A DNA stretch of 64,000 nt from Muriicola marianensis (GCF_014638095.1 NZ_BMFH01000002.1:1-64000), one strand, 5' to 3'. Positions 18,176 to 27,821 are shown, numbered from the stretch's first letter. Translations and numbers: made by a program. Notes: generated by a model not told the origin, from the sequence alone.

Positions 18176-19387
18176 ATGACTTATAGGGAAACCTTGGATT
18201 GGATGTTCGCCCAGCTTCCCATGTACCAGCAAAAAGGAGCGTCGGCTTACAATGGTAAACTGCAGGGGATTCAGGAATTCTCAACCCATCTGGGCGATCC
18301 ACATCTGAAATTTAAGAGCATACATGTAGCAGGGACCAACGGCAAAGGGTCCTCCAGCCATATGCTGGCTTCCATACTCCAGGAGGCCGGTTATAAGACC
18401 GGTCTGTACACCTCTCCCCACCTCAGGGATTTCAGAGAGCGCATCAGGATCAATGGACAACAGATCCCGGAAGAGGAGGTCTTGGAATTCATCGACAGGA
18501 ACAAGCCCTATATCCAGAAAAAGCATATGTCTTTTTTCGAGATGACGGTGGCAATGGCATTTGATTACTTCTCAAAGGAGTCTGTCGACATTGCGGTGAT
18601 TGAGGTTGGCCTGGGTGGTCGACTGGATTCTACAAACATTATAAATCCTGAAGTTTCTCTGATCACCAACATCGGCATGGACCACACCGACCTGCTGGGG
18701 GATACCTTGGAAAAAATCGCCTATGAAAAAGCAGGAATTATCAAACCCTACACTCCTGTGGTAGTCAGCGAAAGACAATATGTGACCTGGGAAGTATTCA
18801 CTGCTGTGTCCCAACAGCAGAGGGCACCTATAATCTTTGCCGAAGATGTGATCTCCGAAACCTATCCTACCTCCCTTCTGGGGTCATACCAGTACAGGAA
18901 TATCAAAGGGGTCTTGGCCGTGATAAAGGCCTTAAAGGATTTTGCGATTTCAGAAGAACATATCCGTCGTGGATTGAAGAAAGTTGTAGAGAATACCGGA
19001 CTACTGGGGCGATGGCAGGTCCTTGCCGAAAGTCCGAAGGTCATAGCAGATACGGCTCATAATAGTGAGGGGTTGACCCTGGTGCTGGAACAGCTTTTAA
19101 AAGAGCAATACGGATCCCTTTGGTTTGTGCTCGGTTTTGTGCAGGAAAAAAATCTGGACCATATCCTTCCGCTGTTTCCTAAGAACGCAAATTACCTGTT
19201 CTGTAAACCTGATATTCCAAGGGGTTTATCTGCTGAGACCCTGGCTAAAAAAGCTGTGGAATTCGGTTTAAAAGGTGAGGTTTTAACCTCGGTAAATAAA
19301 GCACTTGAAACGGCTAAGGAAAGAGCGGGAAAGGACGATCTCATCTTTGTGGGAGGCAGTAATTTTACGGTGGCTGAAGTGGTGTGA
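18176..19387 (+). CDS. folC: Bifunctional dihydrofolate/folylpolyglutamate synthase
   Basis: 403 aa of the Mur-ligase superfamily. It shows the ATP-binding loop VAGTNGKGSSSHMLA, GLYTSPHL, the Mur-type VGLGGRLDSTN, ITNIGMDHTD and a C-terminal domain with LLGRWQVL and ADTAHN. It adds glutamate to dihydropteroate and to folates. It follows the TonB-like gene by 3 bases, a common flavobacterial arrangement, and ends just before the tRNA-Val promoter. Confidence 0.95.
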   Translation: MTYRETLDWMFAQLPMYQQKGASAYNGKLQGIQEFSTHLGDPHLKFKSIHVAGTNGKGSSSHMLASILQEAGYKTGLYTSPHLRDFRERIRINGQQIPEEEVLEFIDRNKPYIQKKHMSFFEMTVAMAFDYFSKESVDIAVIEVGLGGRLDSTNIINPEVSLITNIGMDHTDLLGDTLEKIAYEKAGIIKPYTPVVVSERQYVTWEVFTAVSQQQRAPIIFAEDVISETYPTSLLGSYQYRNIKGVLAVIKALKDFAISEEHIRRGLKKVVENTGLLGRWQVLAESPKVIADTAHNSEGLTLVLEQLLKEQYGSLWFVLGFVQEKNLDHILPLFPKNANYLFCKPDIPRGLSAETLAKKAVEFGLKGEVLTSVNKALETAKERAGKDDLIFVGGSNFTVAEVV

Positions 19388-19403
19388 TTTTTTCTTTTTT
19401 TTG

Positions 19404-19434
19404 TTTTGGGTAACAAAAAACTATCCTATATTTG
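19404..19434 (+). promoter_or_regulatory. Promoter of the tRNA-Val(UAC) gene
   Basis: TTTTG (19404-19408), 18 bases, TATATTTG (19427-19434): a consensus Bacteroidota promoter. Start site expected near 19439, seven bases before the tRNA. Confidence 0.8.
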
Positions 19435-19445
19435 CACTCCCTTTG

Positions 19446-19520
19446 GGGCTCTTAGCTCAGTTGGTTCAGAGCACCTGCCTTACAAGCAGGGGGTCACTGG
19501 TTCGAATCCAGTAGGGCCCA
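19446..19520 (+). tRNA. tRNA-Val(UAC)
   Basis: 75 nt with a full cloverleaf: acceptor GGGCTCT/AGGGCCC (one G.U), D-arm TAGCTCAGTTGGTTCAGAGCA, anticodon stem CCTGC/GCAGG around loop CTTACAA with anticodon TAC, and T-arm with GGTTCGAATCC. Discriminator A; the 3' CCA is not encoded. It reads GTA and probably GTG codons. Confidence 0.97.
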
Positions 19521-19530
19521 CATCAAGCAC

Positions 19531-19560
19531 AAAACCCACTCCAATTGGAGTGGGTTTTTT
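19531..19560 (+). terminator. Terminator of tRNA-Val(UAC)
   Basis: AAAACCCACTCC pairs with GGAGTGGGTTTT around AATT, followed by more T. It lies 10 bases after the tRNA. Confidence 0.92.
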
Positions 19561-19584
19561 CATTTCAAAGGGCGCCAAGCTTGC

Positions 19585-20045
19585 TTGAGCGACCAAAGAA
19601 ATGAAATAAAACAGGCTGCGTTAGCGGCCTGTAGGTTTTGTATTTGCAGCCGTGGTCTCCCGATGGAACATCCCGCTATGTGGGATAATCCAGCATCTTT
19701 AAATCGCATAGCTTGAAATAAAAAATCCTTCATTGCGCTTCTGCGCAATGGGTTGTCCATTTGCAACATCGCGCACAATGGATCACGGCTCTGCCGTAAT
19801 CCATTGTACAAATTCCAAATTCCATTCTGATAGTCCCGATGTACCATCCCGCTATGTGGGATAATCCAGCATCTTTAAATCGCATAGCTTGAAATAAAAA
19901 ACCTTCATTGCGCTTCTGCGCAATGGGTTGTCCATTTGCAACATCGCGCACAATGGATCACGGCTCTGCCGTAATCCATTGTACAAATTCCAAATTCTAT
20001 TCTGATAGTCCCGATGGAACATTCCGCTATGCGGGATAATCCAGC
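19585..20045. repeat. Hairpin-rich tandem repeat array 1, behind tRNA-Val(UAC)
   Basis: The array opens with TTGAGCGAC (19585-19593), an A-rich lead, a 9-bp hairpin starting ACAGGC around GTTA, and TTGCAGCCGTGG (19644-19655). Three tandem copies follow, starting at 19658, 19834 and 20009 (periods 176 and 175; the third is cut off near 20045). Each full unit contains ATCCC/GGGAT, CATTGCGC/GCGCAATG (first copy 19731-19750) and a long hairpin CAATGGAT-c-ACGGC/GCCGT-a-ATCCATTG (19776-19806 and 19951-19981). The period is not a multiple of three and the strand shows no plausible gene, so it is non-coding. About 185 bases from here to 20230 show nothing further. Confidence 0.85.
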
Positions 20046-20230
20046 CTTAAAAACAAGAGTCGAAGTGGGGCCGATCTGGTTCACTTGCCGGAGAAACTGA
20101 CTACTATCTGGGCTTAAATGAAATCTACAGTGACCTTAATCCTGACGATTGTGAACCTTTAAATTGACCCGAATCTTCTCCAAAATAAATAGTAAATTTA
20201 TAGGACTACCCCGATCTCAGGATTTAAATC

Positions 20231-22066
20231 ATGGCATTTACAAACAAGAAAACAGAGAGAATAAAGTGGTTGATTCAGGAGATTTCCGGGATTATATACA
20301 GGCTTAAAGAATACGAGATCAAATACTCGGCTGAGATTTCTGCTGTCCATCCAAATTTTGCAAAAAGTGCTGTTAACCTTGTTCATTACCGGGCTTTACG
20401 AAAAGAGGATCTTCGTCCTATCCAGAAAAAACTTGCCGATTTAGGCCTTTCTCGCTTAGACAAGCCGGAAGGTCATGTCATGGCGAGCTTATTGGCGAGT
20501 AAGGCTATTCTGGAAGCATTTTTAAACAACGAACCCATACAGGCTCACAAGGCTGGTCTGACCTTCAAAAAAAGCAACCGGCTGGTCAAGACTAACGCAA
20601 GATCACTACTGGGTAGTCGTTCAAAAGGCAGACGCACCAGGATCATGGTGACACTTCCCACAGAAGTAGCATATGATTATAGGATGGCCAGGGATATGAT
20701 TGCGAGTGGTATGAACTGTGCAAGAATTAATTGTGCGCATAACACTGAGGAGGAATGGGATCTGATGATCAAAAATGTCAGGAAGGCTTCTGTATTGTTG
20801 GATAATAAATGTAAGATCACGATGGACCTTGGAGGGCCCAAGGTCCGCACAGGTCCACTCCTCGGGGGGTCTCAGATCATTAAATTGCGCCCACCGAAGG
20901 ATATTCGTGGAAAGGTGATCAAGGAAAGTAAGGTCTGGATGAGCCCAAAGGCTCATCCAAAATCAAAATATCCGCATCTTCCTGTGCCCGTCAGCGGAAT
21001 AGAAAATCTAAAAAAGGGTGACAAGTTGTTCTTCAATGACAGTAGGAACAAGAAAAGGGAATTTACGGTTCTGAAGAAGACAGGAGAAGGTTGTGTGGTC
21101 TTATGTGACAAAACATGTTACCTGGAAACAGGGATGAAAATATATAGAAATGCGGAACTTACAGCAACTCCTTTCCCCGTGGGTGAATTACCTGAAACGG
21201 AACCTTTCCTTATTTTAAATACCGGTGATTTGTTGCGTCTGCACAAAGAAGCGATCCCTGGAGAACCTGCTGTGAAGGATAAAAAAGGTAATGTGATAAG
21301 TCCATCCCATCTTTCCTGCACCTTGGAAGAAGTCTTTGAACAAGTGAAGCAAGGAGAACCTGTGTTTTTTGATGATGGAAGGATTGCAGGCGTTGTCCTC
21401 GAAGCCACCCCGGATGAATTGATCATTCAAATAGTAAAGGCCAGAAAACAAGGCAGTAAACTCAGAGCCGACAAAGGGATCAATTTTCCTGGAAGTGAAC
21501 TGGATATAAAAGGTTTGACGACCAGGGACAAAAAGGACCTGGCCTTTGTAGTGAAGCATGCAGATGCGGTCAATGTTTCCTTTGTAAACCGAAAACGTGA
21601 TGTCAGGGAGCTGATGATGGAGTTAAATAAGTTAAATGCTCCTGAAGGATTTGGGGTCATTCTGAAAATAGAAACTCAAAAAGGATTTAATAATCTTGCC
21701 AAGATCATTCTGGAAGCCATGAAGACTTATCCGATAGGTGTAATGATCGCCAGGGGGGATTTGGCGGTGGAATGCGGCTGGAATAATATCGGCCGAATTC
21801 AGCGGGAAATACTTATGCTGTGCAGGGCGGCCCATATCCCGGATATTTGGGCTACACAGGTTTTGGAAAACCTTGCAAAACAAGGTGTTCCTTCCAGAGC
21901 GGAAATGACGGATGCCGCCATGGCTCAAAGGGCAGACTGCGTAATGCTCAACAAAGGACCCTATATACTCCAGGCTATCGAGATGTTAGATGTCGTTTAC
22001 AAGGATATGGAACACTATCAGGATAAATATGTCCAGCTTTGGCCTCCAATCGTTAAGGCTACCTGA
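20231..22066 (+). CDS. Pyruvate-kinase-like protein lacking the C-terminal domain
   Basis: 611 aa. The first ~130 residues are an extra helical domain. From ~137 the pyruvate kinase barrel follows: ASGMNCARINCAHNTEE (Arg165, Asn167, His170), MDLGGPKVRTG (197-208), an enlarged B-like insert of about 230 residues, ILKIETQKGFNN (catalytic Lys and metal Glu), MIARGDLAVE, and SRAEMTDAAMAQRADCVML. It ends soon after NKGPYI, where classical pyruvate kinases go on to SGETA and an allosteric C-domain of ~120 residues; both are absent. Key active-site residues are present, so phosphotransfer is plausible, but the substrate and regulation may differ from glycolytic PykF. Monocistronic, between repeat array 1 and the M16 gene. 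Confidence 0.82.
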   Translation: MAFTNKKTERIKWLIQEISGIIYRLKEYEIKYSAEISAVHPNFAKSAVNLVHYRALRKEDLRPIQKKLADLGLSRLDKPEGHVMASLLASKAILEAFLNNEPIQAHKAGLTFKKSNRLVKTNARSLLGSRSKGRRTRIMVTLPTEVAYDYRMARDMIASGMNCARINCAHNTEEEWDLMIKNVRKASVLLDNKCKITMDLGGPKVRTGPLLGGSQIIKLRPPKDIRGKVIKESKVWMSPKAHPKSKYPHLPVPVSGIENLKKGDKLFFNDSRNKKREFTVLKKTGEGCVVLCDKTCYLETGMKIYRNAELTATPFPVGELPETEPFLILNTGDLLRLHKEAIPGEPAVKDKKGNVISPSHLSCTLEEVFEQVKQGEPVFFDDGRIAGVVLEATPDELIIQIVKARKQGSKLRADKGINFPGSELDIKGLTTRDKKDLAFVVKHADAVNVSFVNRKRDVRELMMELNKLNAPEGFGVILKIETQKGFNNLAKIILEAMKTYPIGVMIARGDLAVECGWNNIGRIQREILMLCRAAHIPDIWATQVLENLAKQGVPSRAEMTDAAMAQRADCVMLNKGPYILQAIEMLDVVYKDMEHYQDKYVQLWPPIVKAT

Positions 22067-22385
22067 CCCTGAGTAATCCAGGATTTTAGTACAAGTATGC
22101 TGTGGTATTGAGGTATTGACCTTCGATCGGATAAAGATTTTGATCATAATAGGAAAAATTAAATGTGAATCATGGTCTTTGCCATTTTTTTACCTACCGG
22201 GTTATCAAAGATATTTACATCCAGCCTTCTAAAACAAACCGAAATACTGCATTCAATGTTCAATATGAAGCCGGTACATCATACCGGGAGTTTAACCTCG
22301 ACAAAAAAATCAGGTAAGAATATACTTACATTCTTATTTTTTCTCATTTTCTTTTATATTTAATTTTTAACATTAAATCACACAG
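22067..22385. other. 319-base intergenic region before the M16 protease gene
   Basis: AT-rich without a convincing gene. It contains one perfect small hairpin, CCGGTA/TACCGG with loop CATCA (22271-22287), and a near-consensus -7-like TATATTTA about 20 bases before the protease ATG. Nothing else is seen. Confidence 0.5.
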
Positions 22386-25214
22386 ATGAAAAAGATTACT
22401 GCATTTGTTTTTATTGCCTTTTTGGGCCTTATGACTATTACTGCTCAGGGTGATGGCATACAAAGCACTGCGATCCCGGAAGGGGACATCCCTGTAGATC
22501 CTGACGTAATAATCGGCACCCTTCCCAATGGGTTAACATACTATATCCGAAACAATGGAAAGCCGGAAGACAAGGTTGAATTGCGACTAGTAGTCAATGC
22601 AGGATCTATAATGGAGACAGACCGCCAGCTGGGCCTCGCCCACTTCATGGAACACATGAATTTTAACGGTACTAAAAATTTTGAAAAGAATGACCTTGTA
22701 AGCTATTTGCAGAGTATTGGGGTTAAGTTCGGAGCAGACCTCAATGCTTATACGAGTTTTGATGAAACGGTATATATTCTTCCTATTCCCAGTGATGATC
22801 CTGAAAAGTTGGAAAAGGGCTTTCAGATACTGGAGGATTGGGCCCATAATACGACATTGTCAGAAGAAGCCATAGATGGTGAACGGGGTGTGGTCCTCGA
22901 GGAATTACGCCTGCGTTTGGGCGCTGACCAGCGTATGCAGAAAATTACCCTGCCTAAGATCATGTATGGATCCAAATACGCAGAACGACTGCCAATAGGC
23001 ACCAAAGAAAATCTGGAGAATTTTACCTATGAGGATGTGCGCGATTATTTCAGGACCTGGTACAGGCCTGATCTGATGGCAGTAATAGCCGTAGGCGATC
23101 TGGATGTGAAAACCCTGGAGGAAAAGATCAAAACACATTTTTCAAAGATCTCCAAGGCAAAGAATCCTCAGAAACGTGAATCCTATCAATTGCCCAATCA
23201 CGAAGAGACCCTTATTGCCATCGCGTCTGATAAAGAAGCTGCCTTTACCAGCGTTCAGGTAATGTACAAGGATCCGTTTGAAGCACCTCAGGTGAAGACG
23301 GTCAGTGATTACAGAGACAGGCTGGTAAAAAACCTTTTCTCTACCCTGATCAACAATCGCCTTGACGAGTTGAGGAACAGTCCTAATCCCCCTTTTGTTT
23401 TTGGATTCTCTTATTACGGGGGCACTTTTGCCAGGACGAAAAACGCATACCAGTCATTTGCCCAAACAAGTCCTGACGGTCAGATGGTGGCACTGAAGGC
23501 TATCCTAGAAGAAAATGAAAGGGTGAAACGATACGGCTTTCAGGAAGGTGAATTCGATCGTGCCAAAAAGAGCTTGTTAGCCCGACTGGAAAAGCAGTTC
23601 AACGACAGAGATAAAATGGAAAGCAATCGCTTGATTGGCGAATATGTGGATCATTACCTGGAGGAGTCGCCTATCCCGGGTATCGCCTGGGAATTCAACA
23701 CCACAAAAGATCTTTTACCGGGGATCCGCCTTGAGGAAATTAGTGCCCTTATCAACGGCTTTATTCACGATGACAACCGGGTGATCGTGCTGACCGGCCC
23801 GGAAAAAGAAGGGCTCGAGCAGGTGACAGAGGAACAGGTACGCACATTGCTCGATGAGATCAAGACTGCAGAGATCAAGCCATATAAAGACAGCGAAGTG
23901 AGAAACGACTTGATGGAGTCCATGCCGGCTGCAGGCACTATAACATCTTCAGAATACGATCCCGATTTGGAAATTACTACGCTGACCCTCAGCAACGGAG
24001 CCAAATTGACCTATAAGAAAACGGATTTCAAGAATGACGAGATCCTCTTTAGGGCATTCAGCCCCGGGGGTACAAGCCTTTACAGTGACGAAGAACTCCA
24101 GGCCACCTCTTTTGCCAATGGCGGCCTGACGGAAGCAGGGATAGGAGGATTATCACTCAATGACATGTCTAAATTCATGAGTGGTAAGATTGTGAGGGTG
24201 AGGCCTTTTATCAGCAGTTTTAGTGAAAATTTTGACGGGTCTGCGGCCCCAAAGGATTTGGAAACCCTCTTTCAGATGGTCCATCTGTATTTTACTTCCC
24301 TCAACAAAGATGAGGAGGCATTCCAATCTCACATGGCAAAGCAAAAGAGTTTTCTAGGAAATCTCATGGCCAATCCACAGTTTTATTTCCAGGATCAGAT
24401 CAGCAAAATTAGGAATGAGGGGAATCCCAGGTACACAGGGTTTCCAACTGTAGAGAAAATGGACGCTGCAGACTATGACCTGGCGTACCAAAAATATCTG
24501 GAACGCTTTGACGACGCCGGGGATTTCCACTTTTACTTTGTCGGTAATATTGATGAGTCGGCTTTAAAGGAATACGCCTCAACCTACCTGGCTTCTCTCC
24601 CCGGAAAGAATAGCAATGAAAAATATATTCCCACGGCCTTCCGACGAAAAGACATGTACCAAAAACATGTCATTGAAAGAGGAAGTGATCCCAAAAGCTA
24701 TGTCAGCATTCAATGGGAGGAAGAGATTCCCTACGATCGTGAGACTGCCATGGCGGTAGATGCACTGGGAGAGCTGCTTACTATCAAATTAATTGAAAAA
24801 CTTCGGGAAGAAGAAGGAGGAGTATACGGCGTGGGAGCTAATGGGAACCTGACCAAGATCACTTATCCCTTACTTACTTTCAGTATTTCATTCCCATGTG
24901 GACCGGAGAATACCGAAAAATTGATCGCAGCAGCCCTGGACGAGATCGAAAAAATAAAGAAGGATGGTGTGTCTCCCGAGGATATGGGTAAGATCAAGGA
25001 GACCTACTTAGTCAAGCAAAAAGAAGACCTTAAGACAAACCGATACTGGCTCACAAATATGGTCAGGGCAGATCAGGAAGAGCGGGATCTTGGATTGATG
25101 ATGAATCTGGAGGGAAAGCTTGCTACCCTCACTTCAGAAGATATTCAGCAGGTGGCTCGGAAATATCTGGATGAAAACTATTTCCTGGGGATATTGATGC
25201 CTGAAAAAGAATAG
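22386..25214 (+). CDS. M16 family zinc protease (insulinase/pitrilysin type)
   Basis: 942 aa with a signal peptide (1-21, cut after ITAQG). The N-terminal half has the inverted zinc motif HFMEH (His86, Glu89, His90) and a downstream acidic stretch ERGVVLEELRLR supplying the third ligand. The second half repeats the M16 fold without the motif and ends with the HPG-type peptidase_M16_C domains (SYVSIQWEEEIPYDR, LREEEGGVYGVG). The two-half, single-chain arrangement is that of the periplasmic PqqL/zinc-protease group. It degrades peptides; no link to PQQ synthesis is implied although the next gene encodes a PQQ enzyme. A strong terminator follows. Confidence 0.93.
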   Translation: MKKITAFVFIAFLGLMTITAQGDGIQSTAIPEGDIPVDPDVIIGTLPNGLTYYIRNNGKPEDKVELRLVVNAGSIMETDRQLGLAHFMEHMNFNGTKNFEKNDLVSYLQSIGVKFGADLNAYTSFDETVYILPIPSDDPEKLEKGFQILEDWAHNTTLSEEAIDGERGVVLEELRLRLGADQRMQKITLPKIMYGSKYAERLPIGTKENLENFTYEDVRDYFRTWYRPDLMAVIAVGDLDVKTLEEKIKTHFSKISKAKNPQKRESYQLPNHEETLIAIASDKEAAFTSVQVMYKDPFEAPQVKTVSDYRDRLVKNLFSTLINNRLDELRNSPNPPFVFGFSYYGGTFARTKNAYQSFAQTSPDGQMVALKAILEENERVKRYGFQEGEFDRAKKSLLARLEKQFNDRDKMESNRLIGEYVDHYLEESPIPGIAWEFNTTKDLLPGIRLEEISALINGFIHDDNRVIVLTGPEKEGLEQVTEEQVRTLLDEIKTAEIKPYKDSEVRNDLMESMPAAGTITSSEYDPDLEITTLTLSNGAKLTYKKTDFKNDEILFRAFSPGGTSLYSDEELQATSFANGGLTEAGIGGLSLNDMSKFMSGKIVRVRPFISSFSENFDGSAAPKDLETLFQMVHLYFTSLNKDEEAFQSHMAKQKSFLGNLMANPQFYFQDQISKIRNEGNPRYTGFPTVEKMDAADYDLAYQKYLERFDDAGDFHFYFVGNIDESALKEYASTYLASLPGKNSNEKYIPTAFRRKDMYQKHVIERGSDPKSYVSIQWEEEIPYDRETAMAVDALGELLTIKLIEKLREEEGGVYGVGANGNLTKITYPLLTFSISFPCGPENTEKLIAAALDEIEKIKKDGVSPEDMGKIKETYLVKQKEDLKTNRYWLTNMVRADQEERDLGLMMNLEGKLATLTSEDIQQVARKYLDENYFLGILMPEKE

Positions 25215-25268
25215 ATGGAATGTCCTCTATATTTCCTTAATCATAAAACTGTCAACCTATTCAGTAAT

Positions 25269-25297
25269 CAGAACCGGCATTTGCCGGTTCTGCATTT
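25269..25297 (+). terminator. Terminator after the M16 protease gene
   Basis: CAGAACCGGC (25269-25278) pairs perfectly with GCCGGTTCTG (25283-25292) around ATTT, followed by CATTTTT. Confidence 0.88.
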
Positions 25298-25376
25298 TTC
25301 CACTTAAATATGGAGTATTTTGTGGTTTTCTTTTTCTTACCTTCAGTGAACGCTAACCCCAAACAGAATTAACGCT

Positions 25377-27614
25377 TTGCAATCAAACAGGTCAATTAGT
25401 CTGCTCCAATTATTGAGATTTTCGATACCGCTTTATTTTATATGTCAATTCTTGACAGGTTGCGAAAGAAATCAATCCGATCAACCTGTCGTTGACTATT
25501 CCTCCTGGGAAAATTACGCAGGCACTAAAGACGGCAGTAGGTATTCTTCCCTGGAGGAAATCAACCTTAACAATGTCAGCGAACTGGAGGTAGCCTGGCG
25601 TTACAGTTCGGGAGACAGGGACACGCTGAACCGCTCCCAGAATCAGTGTAATCCGATTGTAATAGACGGTGTATTATACGGTTCTTCCCCGCGGCTGAAA
25701 CTACTGGCCCTCAATGCCGCCACCGGGGAACCCCTGTGGGTGTTCGACCCGGCTGAGGAAGACAGCGCGCTCGCCCAGGACCCCTATCGTTTCTATAAGG
25801 TCAACAGGGGAGTGGTGTACTGGGAAGGGGACCAGGAGAATGAGAGCCGATTATTTTATAATGTCGGAGCTCGCGTTTATGCCATTTCAACCATCACCGG
25901 CCGGCCCATCCGCGCATTTGGCAAGGAGGGGTATATCGATCTGAGTCAGGACCTGGACAGGGATCCCGGCACTTTCAATCCGTTTATTGCCAATACATCC
26001 CCGGGTATCATCTACAAAGATCTGATCATCCTGGGTTCCCGTGTGGCCGAATCCGCCGATGGGGCCCCGGGCCATGTTCGGGCCTATAACGTGATCACCG
26101 GAAAACGCGAATGGATCTTTCACACCATTCCCCATCCGGGGGAAGTCGGATACGAATCCTGGCCTGATAAGGAAGCTTATAAGAAGTTAGGGGGAGCGAA
26201 CAGTTGGGCTGGCATGTCACTGGATGAAAAGAGGGGGATCGTCTATATCCCAACAGGATCTGTTTCCGGGGATTTCTATGGAGGTATTCGGGAAGGCGAG
26301 AATCTCTTTGCCAATTCCTTGGTTGCCCTCGACGCCAAGACCGGAAAATATATCTGGCACTATCAGACGGTACATCACGATCTGTGGGACCGGGACCTGG
26401 CCGCCAATCCCAACCTGGTAACACTCAGAAAGGAGGGAAAGGACCTGGATGCAGTGGCCCAGATCACCAAGCACGGGTATGTATTTCTCTTTGACAGGGT
26501 TAGCGGAGAACCTGTATTCCCGATCGAGGAGAAGGCTGTATCTCAGAATGCCCTGCCCGGGGAAAAACCCTGGGCAACGCAACCTGTTCCAACACTGCCG
26601 GAACCTTTCGCCAGGCAGGATTTCAGGGAGGAGGACGTCACAAACCTGACCCCTGAAACCCATGATGAAATGCTGAGGCGATACAAACAGATCAAGTACA
26701 GAGAGATGTTTCATCCCCCGAGTAAAGAAGGCAGCTGGATCTTCCCCGGATTCGACGGGGGAGGGGAATGGGGAGGAGCTTCGGTAGACCCCGAAACCCA
26801 GGTCCTGTATGTCAATAGTAGTGAACTGCCCTGGGCTATGATCATGGTAGATGTTCCTGGGAATGATATAATATCCGGATCCTCTTCGCCGGGAAGGAGC
26901 TTATACAACAAGTATTGTTTCGCCTGCCATGGCCTGGATCTGAAAGGAAACGGGACCTCTTTTCCTTCCCTTGAGCAGGTCGGTAACAAGTACAGCGAGA
27001 GTGAAATCGTGAATATTCTCAAGAACGGGATCAATATGATGCCGGCTTTTCAACAGATCCCGGATCATGAACAGGACGCCCTGGTCACGTTTTTAAGGGA
27101 AGGAGAATTCGAGTTGGAAACCCCTGTTGAGATGGCAAAAGAACCGGCGACATCCGGTGTTTCATCAGGAGGAAGTCTTTTGGATGAAGTGCCCTACCAA
27201 ATGGCAGGATATACACGTTTTCTGGATGATCAAGGGTACCCGGGCATCACACCTCCATGGGGAACGCTTAATGCCGTCGATCTCAATTCAGGAAAATTGT
27301 TGTGGAAAGTTCCATTGGGCGAATATCCGGAACTGACGGCCCTGGGACACCCTAAAACCGGAACCGAGAATTACGGCGGACCTGTGGTTACCAAGGGCGG
27401 ACTCATTTTTATTGCCGCTACCAAGGACTCAAAGATCAGGGCCTTTGACAAGAAGACAGGGGAGGAGGTCTGGGCTGCAGACCTGCCGGCACCCGGATAC
27501 GCCACTCCAAGCGTGTATTCTGTTAATGGCAAGCAGTATGTGGTCGTCGCCTGCGGGGGAGGTAAGATCGGCAGTATTTCCGGGGATGAGTACGTGGCCT
27601 TCGCCCTGCCCTGA
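25377..27614 (+). CDS. PQQ-dependent dehydrogenase lipoprotein with inserted cytochrome c domain
   Basis: 745 aa if begun at the TTG at 25377. No in-frame ATG or GTG precedes the lipobox LTGC (Cys29), and a TTG at 25413 would leave a shorter signal peptide, so a non-ATG start is required. An eight-bladed PQQ propeller follows (SWENYAGTKDGSRYS, WDRDLAANPNLV, GGGEWGGASVDPE). A cytochrome c domain is inserted before the last blades: CFACH at 514-518 with axial Met in NGINMMPAF. The propeller then closes with GVSS...NAVDLNSGKLLWKVPLGE and PGYATPSVY. It oxidises an alcohol or sugar outside the cytoplasmic membrane and passes electrons to the respiratory chain. Substrate unknown. Confidence 0.9.
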   Translation: MQSNRSISLLQLLRFSIPLYFICQFLTGCERNQSDQPVVDYSSWENYAGTKDGSRYSSLEEINLNNVSELEVAWRYSSGDRDTLNRSQNQCNPIVIDGVLYGSSPRLKLLALNAATGEPLWVFDPAEEDSALAQDPYRFYKVNRGVVYWEGDQENESRLFYNVGARVYAISTITGRPIRAFGKEGYIDLSQDLDRDPGTFNPFIANTSPGIIYKDLIILGSRVAESADGAPGHVRAYNVITGKREWIFHTIPHPGEVGYESWPDKEAYKKLGGANSWAGMSLDEKRGIVYIPTGSVSGDFYGGIREGENLFANSLVALDAKTGKYIWHYQTVHHDLWDRDLAANPNLVTLRKEGKDLDAVAQITKHGYVFLFDRVSGEPVFPIEEKAVSQNALPGEKPWATQPVPTLPEPFARQDFREEDVTNLTPETHDEMLRRYKQIKYREMFHPPSKEGSWIFPGFDGGGEWGGASVDPETQVLYVNSSELPWAMIMVDVPGNDIISGSSSPGRSLYNKYCFACHGLDLKGNGTSFPSLEQVGNKYSESEIVNILKNGINMMPAFQQIPDHEQDALVTFLREGEFELETPVEMAKEPATSGVSSGGSLLDEVPYQMAGYTRFLDDQGYPGITPPWGTLNAVDLNSGKLLWKVPLGEYPELTALGHPKTGTENYGGPVVTKGGLIFIAATKDSKIRAFDKKTGEEVWAADLPAPGYATPSVYSVNGKQYVVVACGGGKIGSISGDEYVAFALP

Positions 27615-27736
27615 ATCTCAAATCAAGGATTTTTCTGGTCAAAAATTGACCTCAAATATTGTGGATGGAACATCTCTATTCCCTAAAAAATTCCGATATT
27701 GCACCCCCGTTAGAAAGACAGGTTCTTTCCATTCAC

Positions 27737-27811
27737 GGAGTGTTAGCTCAGCTGGTTTAGAGCACTGCCTTGACAGGGCAGGGGTCGTTGGTTCGAATCC
27801 AATACACTCCA
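27737..27811 (+). tRNA. tRNA-Val(GAC)
   Basis: 75 nt cloverleaf: acceptor GGAGTGT/ACACTCC, D-arm TAGCTCAGCTGGTTTAGAGCA, anticodon stem CTGCC/GGCAG around TTGACAG with anticodon GAC, T-arm GGTTCGAATCC. No encoded CCA. It reads GTC and GTT. A weak -7-like GATATTGCAC lies ~35 bases upstream, similar in context to the box before tRNA-Val(UAC). Confidence 0.97.
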
Positions 27812-27821
27812 CATCACTCAG

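Noticed and set aside
19560-19951. Minus-strand open reading frames of 73 and 95 codons across array 1
   Set aside because: They are repeats of each other, follow the hairpin repeat, and the period (175/176) breaks the frame. No protein family is recognisable.
22172-22363. 63-codon frame upstream of the M16 gene
   Set aside because: Low-complexity hydrophobic tail in AT-rich DNA, with no family resemblance and no terminator; probably chance.
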